A stretch of DNA of 64,000 bases, taken from the NCBI GenBank assembly GCA_964580105.1, contig CAZOJJ010000004.1, positions 1 to 64,000 of the forward strand, written 5' to 3'. This document shows, piece after piece, positions 17,270 to 26,499 of the stretch. Position 1 is the stretch's first letter. Every line of letters starts with the position of its first letter. Origin of the DNA: CAZOJJ01 sp964580105 (lineage in GTDB: Bacteria; Bacteroidota; Rhodothermia; Rhodothermales; Rubricoccaceae). The notes beneath the pieces were generated by a model. It saw only the letters and a list, made by a program, of their open reading frames with translations. It was not told the DNA's origin and made no database searches. The translations under genes and the position numbers were made by a program.

Positions 17270-20200
17270 GTGACCGAACGCTCGACTTCGAGGGGGCCGC
17301 GCATCGCCCGGGCGGTGCGCGGCCTTCTCGTTAGAACGCTTCTCGTTTCCCTCTGCCTCCTCGGGCTCGCCTCCGGGCTCCGGGCCCAGACGCCGGCGCT
17401 CTCGCACCCCCTCCGCGCCGGCGGTGGCGGCGTGCTGGACGTGCTCCGGCGCCCGGCCGCGCCGGCCTACGACGTCGTCGCCCTCCGCGTGGAGTTCCAG
17501 CCGGACACCTCGCGCTTCACCACCGGGCCGGGCGTCTTCACCGACAGCCTCTTCCGCGGCATCGACGTCTCGATCGACCCGCTCCCGCACGATGCGGCCT
17601 ACTTCCAGGCCCACCTCGACTTCCTCGCCGACTACGTCGAGCGCGTCAGCGACGGGCGCACGCTCGTGGACACCCACCTCGTCCCCGAGGTCGTCCGCGT
17701 CTCGCAGCCGATGGCGGCCTACAGCCCCACCGGCTTCGACGCCGGCTCCGACGCCGAGCTCGCCAAGCTGGCCGCGCTCGTCCGCGAGGCGTGGGCCCTC
17801 GCCTCCGAGCAGGCCGACTTCGACTTCGCCGGGTTCGACCCCGAGCGGACGGCGTTCGTGCTCTTCCACGCCGGCGCCGGGCGGGACATCGAGCTCACCG
17901 GCACCAGCCTCGACCGCACGCCGCAGGACCTCCCCTCGCTCTTCTTCGACGCCGCCGCCCTCGCTCGCCTCACGCCCGGCGACCCGATCACCTTCGACGG
18001 CTTCCCCGTCACCAGCACGCTCATCCTCCCCGAGACGGAGTCCCGCCTCGGCCGCGACTTCATCGCCGACGAGGACTTCGTGGCCGAGTTCTCGATCAAC
18101 GGCCTCCTCGCCGCCTCGTTCTTCTCCTACCTCGGCGTGCCCGACCTCTTCGACACCGAGACGGGCGCAAGCGCCATCGGGCCGTTCGGCCTGATGGACC
18201 CGCTGGGCATCTTCGCGCTCAGCGGGCTCTTCCCGCCCGAGCCGAGCGCCTGGACCAAGCAGTTCCTCGGCTGGGCCGACGTAGTCGAAGCCGACCCCAC
18301 CCAGGCCGCCTCGTTCGACGTCACGGCCGCGTCGGTCCTCGGCGCCTCCGACGTGGTGCGCGTCCCGATCTCGGGAGCGGAGTACTTCCTCGTCGAGAAC
18401 CGCCAGCGCGCGCCCGAGGCGGACGAGCTCGTGCTGACGATCTACCGCGACGGCGGGCTCCACGAGCAGCGCATTCCGCTCGGCGCCGAGGGCTTTTCCG
18501 GCTTCGACGTGGAGGCCTTCGAGGGCGGCGTCGTCGTCGCCGCCGACCCGTACGACTGGGCACTCCCCGGCGGGCGCGACGCCGACCTCGGCCGCCGCTT
18601 CGACGGGGGGCTCCTGATCTGGCACGTGGACGAACGCGTCATCCGCGACGGGATCGGCGCCAACCGCGTCAACGCCGACCCGGATCGCCGGGGCGTGGAT
18701 CTGGAAGAGGCCGACGGCGCGCCGGACCTCGGCGGCGCCGGCGAGGGTGCCGGGCTCGGCACGCCGTTCGACTTCTGGTTCGAGGGCAACCCCGTCGCCG
18801 TCGTCGCTGCGGGCGACACGCTCCGGCTCTACCAGAACCGCTTCGGGCCCGACACCGTCCCGTCCTCCGGCGCCAACGACGGCGGCCCGAGCTTCGTCGA
18901 GCTGGCCGACTTCTCCGCCTCCGCCCCCGTGATGCGCTTCGTCGCTCGGACGGCCGCCGACGCCGCCTCCGGCATCCAGCCGCGCACGGGGCTCTTTCAG
19001 GATCTCGGGCTGACCACCGACGCGACGGCCGTGGTCCTTCGCATGGGCTCCGGTGACACCGAGGTGGTTGCCGTCCAGGTGGACACGCGGCCCGGCCGCC
19101 GTGCTCCCTTCCGCCTGTTGCGCGGCGACGGCACGCCCATCCTCGGCCTCGACGGCGCCTTCGCCGCCCCGGCCGTCACGCCCGACGGCTACGTGGCCGT
19201 CCTCGGCGACAGCTTCGCCGGCTCCTTCCGCCTCCGCCTCTTCGACGCGACGGGCGAGGTGATGGCCTTCGCCTACGAGCCCGACGGCACGGTGAAGTCG
19301 CTCCGGGCCGGCGGCCCGCTCGTCGCGGTCGGCGAGGACGTCTACGTCGCCGCGGAAACCGACGAGGGCGGGCGGCTGCTGCGGCTCGGGCGCGCGAACG
19401 ACGCGCTGAGCGTCGTCGAAACCGGGGCCGTGGCGGACGTGCGGGGCGTCGCCTACGATGCCGAGGCGGGCCTTCTCGCCGTCGGCCCCGAGGGCGTCTG
19501 GGCCGAGCGCGCCTCCGGCTGGGCGTTCTCGGACGAGGAGGTGACCGGTGGGGCTGCCTTCGGCCGCGACGCGTCCGGACTCGTCGGCGTCGTTCCGCGC
19601 CGGGACGGCTCGCTCCGCTGGCTCCTCGCGAACGGCGACTCGGACGTGCTCGACGTGTCCCGCTACCTCGATGGATCGGCCACGGCTCCTCTCCCCACCC
19701 TCGCCGACCTCGACGGCGACGGCCGCCTCGACGTCGTGGCGGCCTACGACGCGACGCTCCTCGCCTTCACGCAGGGCGGTGCCGTGGTGGAAGGCTTTCC
19801 CCTCGCCGTGCCCGCGCAGCCGGTCGGTCGCCCGCTCGTGGCGGTGCTCACGGAGAGCCCCCGGCCCGAGGTGCTCGTCGGTGCGGCCGACGGCAACCTG
19901 TACGCCTACGACCTCGGCAACCGCAGCCGCCTCGTGCCCGGCTTCCCGCTTCCGGTCGGCCTCGGTTTCGCCGCCACGCCGAGGTTGGACGGCGGCACGC
20001 TCCTCGCGCTGACCGAGGCGGGCACCCTCCGCGCCTGGTCGCTCGACGCCGCCGGCCCCGTGGCCTGGGGCGGCCTCTACGCCGACGCCGCCAACACGAG
20101 CGCCGTGGACGCCCGGGCCGGGGCGCCGGCGCCGCCGGCCCCGGCCGCTCTCCTCGTCGTGGACGAGACGTACAACTGGCCCAACCCCATCCGCGACGGC

Positions 20201-20431
20201 CGCACCTTCCTCCGCTTCGAAACCACCGAGGAGGCCGTCGTGACGTTCACCATCGTGGACCTCGCGGGCGCCTTCGTCGCGGAGCTGACGGCCGAGACGG
20301 AGGGCGGGACGCCGTCCGAGATCGAGTGGCGGACGGACGCGCCGAGCGGCGTCTACTTCGCCCGCGTGACCGCGCGCGGCGCTTCCGGCCGCGAGGCCAC
20401 CCACCTCATCCGCATGGCCCTCATCCGATGA
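17270..20431 (+). CDS. M6-like exported protein with lost zinc site, T9SS sorting domain
   Basis: 1053 residues, signal peptide to GLRAQ. Residues about 40-470 follow the immune-inhibitor-A/M6 peptidase plan: the LGVPDLFDTETGASAIGPFGLMDP segment is the part that follows the zinc helix in this family. But the HEFGH positions are A282-S-F-F-S286, so all three zinc/catalytic residues of the motif are missing and the domain should be inactive. Residues about 590-950 look like a beta-propeller (repeated LADLDGDGRLDVV and FAAPAVTPDGYVAVLGD type blades), followed by a CTD (NWPNPIRDGRT to the end). GTG at 17270 is the start that keeps a normal signal peptide. Directly follows porV, and its stop overlaps the next ATG. 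Confidence 0.75.
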   Translation: MTERSTSRGPRIARAVRGLLVRTLLVSLCLLGLASGLRAQTPALSHPLRAGGGGVLDVLRRPAAPAYDVVALRVEFQPDTSRFTTGPGVFTDSLFRGIDVSIDPLPHDAAYFQAHLDFLADYVERVSDGRTLVDTHLVPEVVRVSQPMAAYSPTGFDAGSDAELAKLAALVREAWALASEQADFDFAGFDPERTAFVLFHAGAGRDIELTGTSLDRTPQDLPSLFFDAAALARLTPGDPITFDGFPVTSTLILPETESRLGRDFIADEDFVAEFSINGLLAASFFSYLGVPDLFDTETGASAIGPFGLMDPLGIFALSGLFPPEPSAWTKQFLGWADVVEADPTQAASFDVTAASVLGASDVVRVPISGAEYFLVENRQRAPEADELVLTIYRDGGLHEQRIPLGAEGFSGFDVEAFEGGVVVAADPYDWALPGGRDADLGRRFDGGLLIWHVDERVIRDGIGANRVNADPDRRGVDLEEADGAPDLGGAGEGAGLGTPFDFWFEGNPVAVVAAGDTLRLYQNRFGPDTVPSSGANDGGPSFVELADFSASAPVMRFVARTAADAASGIQPRTGLFQDLGLTTDATAVVLRMGSGDTEVVAVQVDTRPGRRAPFRLLRGDGTPILGLDGAFAAPAVTPDGYVAVLGDSFAGSFRLRLFDATGEVMAFAYEPDGTVKSLRAGGPLVAVGEDVYVAAETDEGGRLLRLGRANDALSVVETGAVADVRGVAYDAEAGLLAVGPEGVWAERASGWAFSDEEVTGGAAFGRDASGLVGVVPRRDGSLRWLLANGDSDVLDVSRYLDGSATAPLPTLADLDGDGRLDVVAAYDATLLAFTQGGAVVEGFPLAVPAQPVGRPLVAVLTESPRPEVLVGAADGNLYAYDLGNRSRLVPGFPLPVGLGFAATPRLDGGTLLALTEAGTLRAWSLDAAGPVAWGGLYADAANTSAVDARAGAPAPPAPAALLVVDETYNWPNPIRDGRTFLRFETTEEAVVTFTIVDLAGAFVAELTAETEGGTPSEIEWRTDAPSGVYFARVTARGASGREATHLIRMALIR

Positions 20432-23400
20432 CGTACGAAGGACGAAGTGCGAAGGACGAAAGGGGACACCGCCGGGGATGGGCGCGAGTGTTCGCGCTCT
20501 CGCTGCTGTCGTCCCTCCTCTGTCTTCCGACGTCGGCGCAGGTGTGGCCCTCCCAGGTGGACTTCGTGCGGCCGGGTCTCGACTGGTACACCATCGAGAC
20601 GGACCACTTCCTCGTCCACTTCCACGCCGACACCCTCGGGGCGGGGAGCAGCCGGAGCGCGCAGGTCGTCGCCCGCATCGCCGAGGAGGTCTACGGGCCG
20701 ATCACGGCGCTCTACGACCACGAGCCCGACACGAAGGTGTCCATCGTCCTCATCGATTACGAGGACTACTCCAACGGCGCGGCCTACTTCCTCGACAACA
20801 AGATCGACATCTGGGCGCCGGCGCTCGACACCCCGCTGCGCGGCGCGCACGGCTGGCTGCGCAACGTCATCACGCACGAGTTCACCCACATCGTGCAGGT
20901 CCAGAAGACGCTCAAGAACACGCGCCGCCGCCCGCTCTACTACCTCCAGTACCTCGACTACGAGGACACCCGCCGCCCCGACGTCCTCTACGGCTACCCC
21001 AACGCCATCGCGACGTACCCCGTGCCGGTGCTCAACAACCCGGCCTGGCTGGCCGAGGGGACGGCGCAGTACCAGCGCGCCGGCCTCGGCTATGACCGCT
21101 GGGACACCCACCGCGACATGCTCCTGCGGACGCAGCTTCTCGCGGGCGAGGGGTTCTCGCTCGCCGAGATGGGCAACTTCGCGTCCAAGACCTCGCTCCA
21201 GCGCGAGCAGGTCTACAACCACGGCTTCGCCTTCACCCACTTCCTCGCGAACACCTACGGCGAGGACGTCCTCCGCACGCTCTCGCACGAGCTCTCCCGC
21301 TGGAGCAACTACACCGTCGAGCGCGCGCTGACCGACGCGCTGGGCGAGCCCGCCTCGGTCGTCTTCGGACGGTGGCAGGACAGCCTCACCGTGGCGTACG
21401 AGCGCCGCACGGCCGCCGTCCGCGCGAACCCCGTCGAGGGCGAGACGGTCGAGCCCGAGGGGTTCACCAACCTCTACCCGGCGTTCTCGCCCGACGGGAC
21501 GAAGCTGGCCTACGTCTCCAACAAGGGCCAGGACTTCAACGTCCTCTCGCTCTACGTGCTCGACCTCACGTCGGGCGAGGAGTCCGCCTTCCACCTCGAC
21601 GGGCTGGCCGAGGAGGTCGGCGGCCACGCGTGCGCCCTCGGCGCGCCCCTCGTCGGCGGTGTCTCCGGCCAGTTCGCCTGGACGCCCGACGGCCGGGCCA
21701 TCGTCTACGCGAAGGTGGCCGACAACCCGCGCGGGCGTCGGTTCTCCGACCTCTACCGCGTGGACCTGGAGACGAAGGACCGCGAGCGGCTGACCCACGA
21801 CCGCCGCGCCGCCGCCCCCGCCGTCAGCCCCGACGGCACGCGCCTCGTCTTCGTCCAGCAGGGCGACGGCTCGGCCAACCTGATGGCGATGGACCTCACG
21901 GCCGATGATCCCGAGGCCACCATCCGGCCGCTCACGGTCTACGACGACGGCACGCAGGTGTCCGACCCCGCCTGGCACCCCTCCGGCGCGTGGATCTACT
22001 TCGCCCGCAGCCGCGACGCCGGGCGTGGCCTCTACCGCCTCGCCGCCGATGGGGGCGAGGCCGAGGTCGTCCGCGACGACCCCGAGGTGGACGAGCGCAG
22101 CCCCGCCTTCAGCGCCGACGGCGAAACCCTCTACTTCGCCTCCGACGCCTCCGGCATCTACAACCTGTACCGCACGCCGCTCGGTGGCGAACCCGAGGCC
22201 GTCACCAACGTCCTCGGCGGCGCCTTCACGCCGACCGTCAGCCCTACGACCGGCGCCGTCGCCTTCGCGCGGTTCCAGCACGACGGCTACAAGATTGCCC
22301 GGCTCGACGCGCCCGCGCCCCTCGAGGCCGTCGCCTACGCCCCGCCGCCGGTCACGCAGAAGGACGGCGAGGCGGCTCCGCCCGACGCCACCGTCTTCGA
22401 CTACGAGGGCCTCAACGCCTACGACGACACCGACCTCGGACCCATCGGCGGCCACACGCTCACGCGCCTCCGCACCGAGCGCACGCTCGACCTCCCCTTC
22501 GCCGACGCCGAGGCGGAGCCCGAGGCGGAGCCCGAGGCGCCCATCGGCACGCTGCGGCCCTACCGCAACACCTTCACCTCGTTCCAGGTCTTCCCGGCCC
22601 TCCGCGTGGACCGCTACGCCGCCCCGCGCCGGAGCGCCGTCGACGCCGAGCAGGGCCGCCTCGGCCGCGAGCTGGCCAACACCAAGGTCGGCTTCTACGC
22701 CACCTCGCGCGAGGTGCTCGAAGGCGTCTCGTTCATCTCCAGCGTGCTCGTCGCCCCCGCCAGCCGCGACGCCGAGGACGTGGCCGACTTCTTCGACCCC
22801 GGCCGCCTCCTCGCCCTCGACCGCGACCTCTTCCTCCAACTCGACTACCGGAAGGGGCTCCCGTTCGTGCCGAGGCGGTGGGCGCCGCAGTTCTCGCTCG
22901 AGCTCTACAACCTCAAGCGCGGCGTGCCCGACGGGCTGGAGATCGAGGAGAGCCCCTGCACGGCCTGCCTCCCGGACACCACCTACGCCGACCTCTCCTA
23001 TTCCCTCATCGAGGCCGACCTCTACGCGCGGAGCAAGATCAACCGACTCCTCCTCCTGGAGCTCGGCTACCGCTACAGTCCCTACAGCGTCCGCACCGAG
23101 CCGTTCTTCTCGCGCGAGTACGGCCTGACCATCCCGGGCTCGTCGGACACCTACTTCCGGGGCCGGGCCGTGACGCTCCGGGCCTACTTCGAGGCGATGC
23201 GCCCGAGCCGGTCGTCCGACGTGATCCCCGAGGGGCTCCGCGCCGTCGTCGGCTACGAGTACGAACCGAGCGAGCTGCTCGACCGCTTCGACGTCGAGGA
23301 CGGCCGCCTCGTGCCGGTCTACGAGGGCTTCGACCTCCACCGCGTCACGCTCGACGCGCGCTACGGCCGCCGCCTGCCCGGCCGCATCTTCGGCGGCCCG

Positions 23401-23889
23401 CACGGCCTCGCCTTCCGCGTCAAGGGCTCGGCCATCGCCTCGGGCGGCGAGGTGGACGACTTCTTCAACGACTACGTGGGCGGGCTCACGGGCGCGCGCG
23501 GCTACCCGTTCTACGCGCTCGGCGGCACCGAGACGCTCTGGCTCCAGGCCGCCTACACGTTCCCGATCTTCGCACAGGTCGAGCGGCAGGTCGGCTTCCT
23601 CTACGTCGACAAAGTCTACGGCCGGCTCTTCGCCGACGCGGCTTCGGCGTGGACGGGCGCGGCGCTCGACCCCGGCCCGTTCCGCAAGGACGTGGGCGGC
23701 GAGCTGCGCGTGGGCCTCTCGTCGTTCTACCTCTTCCCGACGGCCCTCTTCGCCTCGGCCACCTACGCGCTCGACCGGTTCGACCTCGCGCTGCCGGAGG
23801 GCTTCCTTACGCCCGAGGGCGAGCGCTTCGTCACCTACGGCGACGAGTGGCAGTTCCACTTCGGCGTCCTCTTCGAGTTCGACCTCTAG
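20428..23889 (+). CDS. Peptidase MA-like / PD40 propeller / outer-membrane barrel fusion
   Basis: 1153 residues in three parts. After a signal peptide (to PTSAQ), residues about 45-330 are a gluzincin-type peptidase: H150-E-F-T-H154 and, 56 residues on, E210 in WLAEGTAQY, a complete zinc site. Residues about 350-660 have at least six TolB/PD40 blades (FSPDGTKLAYVSNKG, VSPDGTRLVFVQQ, FSADGETLYFASDASG). The C-terminal 450 residues have barrel strands and resemble the bacterial surface antigen (BamA/D15-like) domain, ending FGVLFEFDL. The architecture suggests a peptidase held at the outer membrane. The ATG at 20428 overlaps the previous stop; it adds a 17-residue repeat-derived head before the signal peptide. 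Confidence 0.78.
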   Translation: MTYEGRSAKDERGHRRGWARVFALSLLSSLLCLPTSAQVWPSQVDFVRPGLDWYTIETDHFLVHFHADTLGAGSSRSAQVVARIAEEVYGPITALYDHEPDTKVSIVLIDYEDYSNGAAYFLDNKIDIWAPALDTPLRGAHGWLRNVITHEFTHIVQVQKTLKNTRRRPLYYLQYLDYEDTRRPDVLYGYPNAIATYPVPVLNNPAWLAEGTAQYQRAGLGYDRWDTHRDMLLRTQLLAGEGFSLAEMGNFASKTSLQREQVYNHGFAFTHFLANTYGEDVLRTLSHELSRWSNYTVERALTDALGEPASVVFGRWQDSLTVAYERRTAAVRANPVEGETVEPEGFTNLYPAFSPDGTKLAYVSNKGQDFNVLSLYVLDLTSGEESAFHLDGLAEEVGGHACALGAPLVGGVSGQFAWTPDGRAIVYAKVADNPRGRRFSDLYRVDLETKDRERLTHDRRAAAPAVSPDGTRLVFVQQGDGSANLMAMDLTADDPEATIRPLTVYDDGTQVSDPAWHPSGAWIYFARSRDAGRGLYRLAADGGEAEVVRDDPEVDERSPAFSADGETLYFASDASGIYNLYRTPLGGEPEAVTNVLGGAFTPTVSPTTGAVAFARFQHDGYKIARLDAPAPLEAVAYAPPPVTQKDGEAAPPDATVFDYEGLNAYDDTDLGPIGGHTLTRLRTERTLDLPFADAEAEPEAEPEAPIGTLRPYRNTFTSFQVFPALRVDRYAAPRRSAVDAEQGRLGRELANTKVGFYATSREVLEGVSFISSVLVAPASRDAEDVADFFDPGRLLALDRDLFLQLDYRKGLPFVPRRWAPQFSLELYNLKRGVPDGLEIEESPCTACLPDTTYADLSYSLIEADLYARSKINRLLLLELGYRYSPYSVRTEPFFSREYGLTIPGSSDTYFRGRAVTLRAYFEAMRPSRSSDVIPEGLRAVVGYEYEPSELLDRFDVEDGRLVPVYEGFDLHRVTLDARYGRRLPGRIFGGPHGLAFRVKGSAIASGGEVDDFFNDYVGGLTGARGYPFYALGGTETLWLQAAYTFPIFAQVERQVGFLYVDKVYGRLFADAASAWTGAALDPGPFRKDVGGELRVGLSSFYLFPTALFASATYALDRFDLALPEGFLTPEGERFVTYGDEWQFHFGVLFEFDL
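20434..20461 (+). repeat. Two 14-bp direct repeats in the start region of the peptidase/barrel gene
   Basis: TACGAAGGACGAAG is followed at once by TGCGAAGGACGAAA. The repeats are translated as part of a charged head (YEGRSAKDERG) in front of the signal peptide, which no relative would need; it looks like an inserted short repeat that became coding. Confidence 0.7.
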
Positions 23890-23912
23890 GCCGCCCTACC
23901 CCGTTCGCTGCG

Positions 23913-24902
23913 ATGATCCGCTCCGCGCTCGCCGTCCTCCTCGTCCTTCTCGCCGTCGACGCCGAGGCGCAGCCGGGTGCGCCCCTCCGGCCGGATCGGG
24001 CGGAGGCGCCCGCCCTCACCGGCGACGTCCGCCTCGACCTGCTGGCCGCGCCGGACGAGGCGGGCCCTCTTGGTTCGGGCGCCTTCGGCCGTGAGGGGTA
24101 CCGCAACCCCGCGCTGGCCTTCGGCCTCTCGGCGGCCGTCCCGGGTGCCGGCCAGGCGTACAACGGGAGCTGGATCCGCGCCGCCGCCGCCGCCGGCATC
24201 GAGATCGGTCTCTGGGCGGGGTACGTGACGTGGCGCGGACGGGGTCTCGACGGCCGCGACGCCTACCAGGCGTTCGCCCATCAGTCGTGGAGCCCGGTGC
24301 GCTACGCCGAGTGGCTCAACGCCTACCCCGGCTACGGCGGCCCCGGCCTCGACGTCTCGATGGTGGCCGGCATCGACTTCCAGAACCCCTCGGCCTGGAC
24401 GGATGAGGAGCGGGGCCGCGTGCTCGACTTCTTCGAACAGATCCGCGCCGCCGAGCGGCAGTCGGTCTACGAGAACGCGGACGGGAGCGGGACGGGCGCC
24501 ACGTTCTCGCACGTCCTCGAAGACTTCGGCGAGCAGCAGTACTACGAGCTCATCGGGAAGTACTTCCAGTACGGCCCCGGCTGGAGCGACTGGTGCGCGG
24601 GCCGCGACCCCGACAGCCCCGAGTGCTTCACCATCGATGGGTTCGCCGACCGCGACGTGTTCGCCGGCAAGACGGGGCTCTTCTTCGACTACGCCGAGGA
24701 CCACGCCGAGGCAAACACCCTGCTGCGCCGGGCCTCCCGCGCGACGAGCCTCGTCGTGCTCAACCACGCCCTCGCCGCGCTCGACGCGCTCCTGACGGCG
24801 CGCTTCCACAACCGCGGCCTCAACGTGGACACCGAGCTCTCGCTCGTCCCCGACGGCCGGGGCGGCGCGACCCCCTCGGCCTCGTTGCGCTTCCAGTTCT
24901 GA
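23913..24902 (+). CDS. DUF5683-like exported protein
   Basis: 329 residues with a signal peptide (ALAVLLVLLAVDAEAQ). The segment LSAAVPGAGQAYNGSWIRAA is the typical PGxGQ-Y-N-G motif of the DUF5683/small membrane-associated family found across Bacteroidota, next to a hydrophobic stretch (AAAAAGIEIGLWAGYVTW). Two Cys (in WCAGRDPDSPECF) could form a disulfide. Function of the family is unknown. It is 23 bp behind the peptidase/barrel gene and probably the last gene of the PorU-PorV operon. Confidence 0.6.
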   Translation: MIRSALAVLLVLLAVDAEAQPGAPLRPDRAEAPALTGDVRLDLLAAPDEAGPLGSGAFGREGYRNPALAFGLSAAVPGAGQAYNGSWIRAAAAAGIEIGLWAGYVTWRGRGLDGRDAYQAFAHQSWSPVRYAEWLNAYPGYGGPGLDVSMVAGIDFQNPSAWTDEERGRVLDFFEQIRAAERQSVYENADGSGTGATFSHVLEDFGEQQYYELIGKYFQYGPGWSDWCAGRDPDSPECFTIDGFADRDVFAGKTGLFFDYAEDHAEANTLLRRASRATSLVVLNHALAALDALLTARFHNRGLNVDTELSLVPDGRGGATPSASLRFQF

Positions 24903-24942
24903 TGGTGCGCGTTCCCGCCCCTCGCCCCGCGAAGGACGCGCC

Positions 24943-26430
24943 ATGACCGACCTCGTGGCCTTCGCCGGGTTCGGCCTGGCGCTGCTCGCGGCCGTGGGGG
25001 TGGGGGAGGGGTTGCGCGCGTGGGCCGGGTGGCGGCCGGAGTCGTCGCGCCGCGCCGTACACGTGCTGGTCGGGCTGATGGTAGTCGCCAGCCCCTGGCT
25101 GTTCGACGAGCCGACGGCGATCTACGGGCTGGCCGCCGTGTTCGTCGGCGTCAACGTCGTGGCCGTCCGGCGCGGGCTGTTTCCGGGGATGCACGGCATC
25201 GCGCGGCCGAGCTGGGGGACGGTCACGTTCCCGCTCGCGCTGCTTCTGGCGCTCGTCACCTGCTGGACGCTCGACGCCGCCCGGGTCTACGTCCTCCAGG
25301 CCGCCTTCCTGGTGCTGGCCGTGTCGGACCCGCTCGCCTCGCTCGTCGGGATGAGCCTGGCGCGGCCCGGACGGTACGCCGTGGACGGCCACGCGAAGTC
25401 GCTGGCCGGCTCGGGGGCGTTCTTCGCGTCGGCATTCGTGCTCGTGGCGGGCGCGCTCGCCGTGCTGGGGCCGGACGGATGGACGGCAGGGCGGGTCGTC
25501 GGCGGGGCGCTCGTCGCGGCCGGGCTGGCGACGGCGGCCGAGGCGCTCGGCGCGCGCGGATGGGACAACCTCGGCATCGTCGCCGCGGTGGTCGTGGCGC
25601 TGACGGCGCTGCACCTCGAACCCGATGCGGGCGGGCGGCTGGCCTGCGCGCTCGTCCTGGCCGGGGCGTTCGGCGCGCTGGCGTTCGCCGTGCGCTTCCT
25701 GACGCTCTCGGGGGCGCTGGCGGCGGGGCTGCTGGCCTTCGGCGTCGTCGGCCTCGGGGGCTGGGCGTGGGCGGCGCCGGGGCTGGCGTTCTTCGTCCTG
25801 TCGAGCCTGCTCTCGAAGGCCGGGAAGCGAAGGAAGGCAGCGGCCGAGGCGCTGGCCGAGAAGTCGAGCCGGCGGGACGCCGGGCAGGTCGCGGCCAACG
25901 GCGGCGTGGCGGGGCTGCTGCTGGTGGCGCACCTCTTCGTGCCGGAGGCCGTGCTCTACGGGGGCTTCGTCGGCGCGTTCGCGGCGGCGGCGGCCGACAC
26001 GTGGGGCACCGAGATCGGCACCTACGTCGGCGGGCCGACGCGGCAGGTCGGCACGTTCCGGCGCGTGCCGCCGGGCACGTCGGGCGGCGTCTCGCTGGCA
26101 GGGACCCTCGGAGCCGTGGCCGGGGCCGTCGTCGTGGTCGCGTCGGCGTGGCCCTTTGCCGGGCCGTTCCTGGCCGGTCGTGCGCCCGAGGCGGTCGGCC
26201 TCGGCGTAGCGGCGGCGGGGCTCGCGGGCGCGCTGCTCGACTCGGTGCTGGGCGTCTCCGTCCAGGCCCGGTACGCGCTGCCGGACGGCCGGCTCACGGA
26301 GCGGGACGAGGCGGGCGGCGTCGCGCTGCCGCTGGCGCGGGGCGTCCGCTGGATGACCAACGACCGCGTGAACCTCGCCGGCACCCTGCTCGGCGGCCTC
26401 GCGGCGATGGCTGCCTTCGCACTGGCGTGA
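24943..26430 (+). CDS. Phytol/polyprenol kinase-like (VTE5) and DUF92 (VTE6-like) fusion membrane protein
   Basis: 495 residues, about 12 hydrophobic segments, two families joined. Residues 1-235 match CTP-dependent prenol kinases (VTE5, DGK1/SEC59, CdsA-like): RRAVHVLVGL, SDPLASLVG and a DGHAKSLAGS nucleotide motif. Residues about 240-495 are DUF92: QVAANGGVAGLL, ADTWGTEIG, GTSGGVSLAGT, DSVLGVSVQ and TNDRVNLAGTLLGG are all in place. In plants VTE5 makes phytyl phosphate and VTE6 (DUF92) makes phytyl diphosphate, so the fusion may do both steps on phytol, farnesol or geranylgeraniol. That it acts on a prenol here is inference; the two-family reading itself is firm. It stands 40 bp after the DUF5683-like gene. 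Confidence 0.8.
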   Translation: MTDLVAFAGFGLALLAAVGVGEGLRAWAGWRPESSRRAVHVLVGLMVVASPWLFDEPTAIYGLAAVFVGVNVVAVRRGLFPGMHGIARPSWGTVTFPLALLLALVTCWTLDAARVYVLQAAFLVLAVSDPLASLVGMSLARPGRYAVDGHAKSLAGSGAFFASAFVLVAGALAVLGPDGWTAGRVVGGALVAAGLATAAEALGARGWDNLGIVAAVVVALTALHLEPDAGGRLACALVLAGAFGALAFAVRFLTLSGALAAGLLAFGVVGLGGWAWAAPGLAFFVLSSLLSKAGKRRKAAAEALAEKSSRRDAGQVAANGGVAGLLLVAHLFVPEAVLYGGFVGAFAAAAADTWGTEIGTYVGGPTRQVGTFRRVPPGTSGGVSLAGTLGAVAGAVVVVASAWPFAGPFLAGRAPEAVGLGVAAAGLAGALLDSVLGVSVQARYALPDGRLTERDEAGGVALPLARGVRWMTNDRVNLAGTLLGGLAAMAAFALA

Positions 26431-26446
26431 CGTGGGCCGCGGCCCC

Positions 26447-26477
26447 CTGCGCGACGCGCCGGCCTGCCGTAGCTTCC
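26447..26477 (+). promoter_or_regulatory. Predicted promoter of the dicarboxylate/amino-acid symporter gene
   Basis: CTG at 26447-26449, 20 bp, TAGCTTCC at 26470-26477; same spacing as the other promoters of the window. The start would fall about 15 bp before the ATG at 26500, giving a very short leader. Confidence 0.4.
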
Positions 26478-26499
26478 GGTCTGCACCGACCCCACCCTC

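Noticed and set aside
17270..20431. Active M6 metalloprotease
   Set aside because: The HEXXH site is replaced by ASFFS, so catalysis is not expected.
20353..23859. Very long open frame on the minus strand opposite the peptidase/barrel gene
   Set aside because: High GC produces long antisense frames; its translation is Glu/Val/Gly-rich without motifs, while the plus strand shows clear domains. The same holds for minus-strand frames at 11777-16120, 17231-20404, 42578-45541, 45532-48933 and 48870-52355.
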